Origin: Microvelia longipes
Taxonomy: Eukaryota > Arthropoda > Insecta > Hemiptera > Veliidae
NCBI GenBank assembly: GCA_018340805.1
Contig: JACMZG010001908.1
Location: 17,317,268-17,381,267 of the forward strand
Length of the DNA stretch: 64,000 nucleotides
Direction: 5' to 3'
Below are positions 63,474 through 64,000 of this stretch, piece by piece. The notes under the pieces are model-generated. The model saw only the letters and a list, made by a program, of their open reading frames with translations. It searched no databases and had not been told where the DNA came from. A program made the translations under genes and the position numbers. The stretch's first letter is position 1; the number at the start of each line of letters is the position of its first letter.

Positions 63474-64000
63474 CTATAAATTAAATCATAATATATTTCA
63501 GAAAACATATTTAATAAAAAATAAATTAATTAAAAATGGTCTGATTGAGCTGAAACCAGTCCCTATAGATTCAGATTACCTACGACTTTGAAGGGTGATT
63601 AACACCCCTGGGCTCTTGGTCTACATATTCTATTAATATTTTGTTTTCAAATATGTGTTTTAGCAAGGGAAATAACTATCACTTAATATTCCTTAGTCAA
63701 CACGTTTGTCTGTATATAAGCTGAACAAATTTCGTTACTTTTACATAATTTCTAGTAAGTAATTTCTAGAGCTCTTAAGCATTATAGAGCTTGATACTGA
63801 CAATTGTAGGGTCCTTTTTAGTTTTCTCCAGTCTTCTAGAGAGAGTAGCAATATTGTTAGCATTTCTAGTAGGAAAATGATAAATATTGGAGTTTTTTGT
63901 TTGAGCAGATAAGTGAATAACAAGACTGTTATATAAAATGAAAGGTCCAGTAACAGTTAAAATTGTCTGTTCTTTAAAAATAGGTTTGCATAATTTAAGC
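63474..64000. other. DARS1 first visible intron, upstream side
   Basis: No further exon of the synthetase, including the start codon exon, is recognisable up to the window end. Confidence 0.5.

Overview
This is a stretch of an animal nuclear genome, most likely an insect or other arthropod. It is very AT-rich, with long (TA)n tracts, small spliced exons split by GT-AG introns, and many families of transposable elements. Two conserved single-copy genes can be read exon by exon. The species cannot be named from the sequence.

The left part (1 to about 27.9 kb) holds no gene I can support. It is a mosaic of minisatellites, (TA)n tracts, foldback (hairpin) elements, a cut-and-paste transposon of about 860 bp with terminal inverted repeats (8455-9315), a Penelope-like element end (16241-16624), a tRNA-derived SINE (21405-21650), a non-autonomous hAT element with a perfect 8-bp target duplication (22672-24405), two copies of a short poly-A retroposon, and copies of a dispersed repeat of about 1.3 kb (called R1 here) that ends in a 5S-rRNA-like module.

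The middle (28.0-46.7 kb, + strand) is the gene for nocturnin, a CCR4-type endonuclease/exonuclease/phosphatase-fold phosphatase. It has six coding exons: 28019-28062, 33759-33925, 34995-35063, 36598-36719, 44935-45141 and 46207-46689. The first exon encodes a mitochondrial-presequence-like leader and joins in frame, 5.7 kb downstream, to an internal Met-Gly start. The fourth intron carries an antisense, internally deleted CR1/Jockey-type LINE (about 38.0-42.7 kb), which appears to sit in the poly-A tail of an older SINE, plus a second decayed reverse-transcriptase relic and a 201-bp MITE.

The right part (50.2-63.5 kb, - strand) is the cytosolic aspartyl-tRNA synthetase gene. Eleven exons are visible and the 5' end lies beyond the window. 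The two genes converge on a 3.5-kb intergenic stretch. The synthetase introns hold a 78-bp minisatellite, a Penelope-like retroelement with GIY-YIG endonuclease remains (54176-56176), a separate hammerhead-bearing repeat with a 313-bp direct repeat (53446-53985), hairpin MITEs and another R1 copy.

I see no obviously new multi-gene system. The best lead is the variety of Penelope-like ends and hammerhead-ribozyme-like cores: three distinct families plus several degenerate ones, often in inverted pairs and next to (TA)n tracts. Next are the 5S-like R1 repeat, the SINE with a hammerhead-like tail, and the two possible N-termini of nocturnin.
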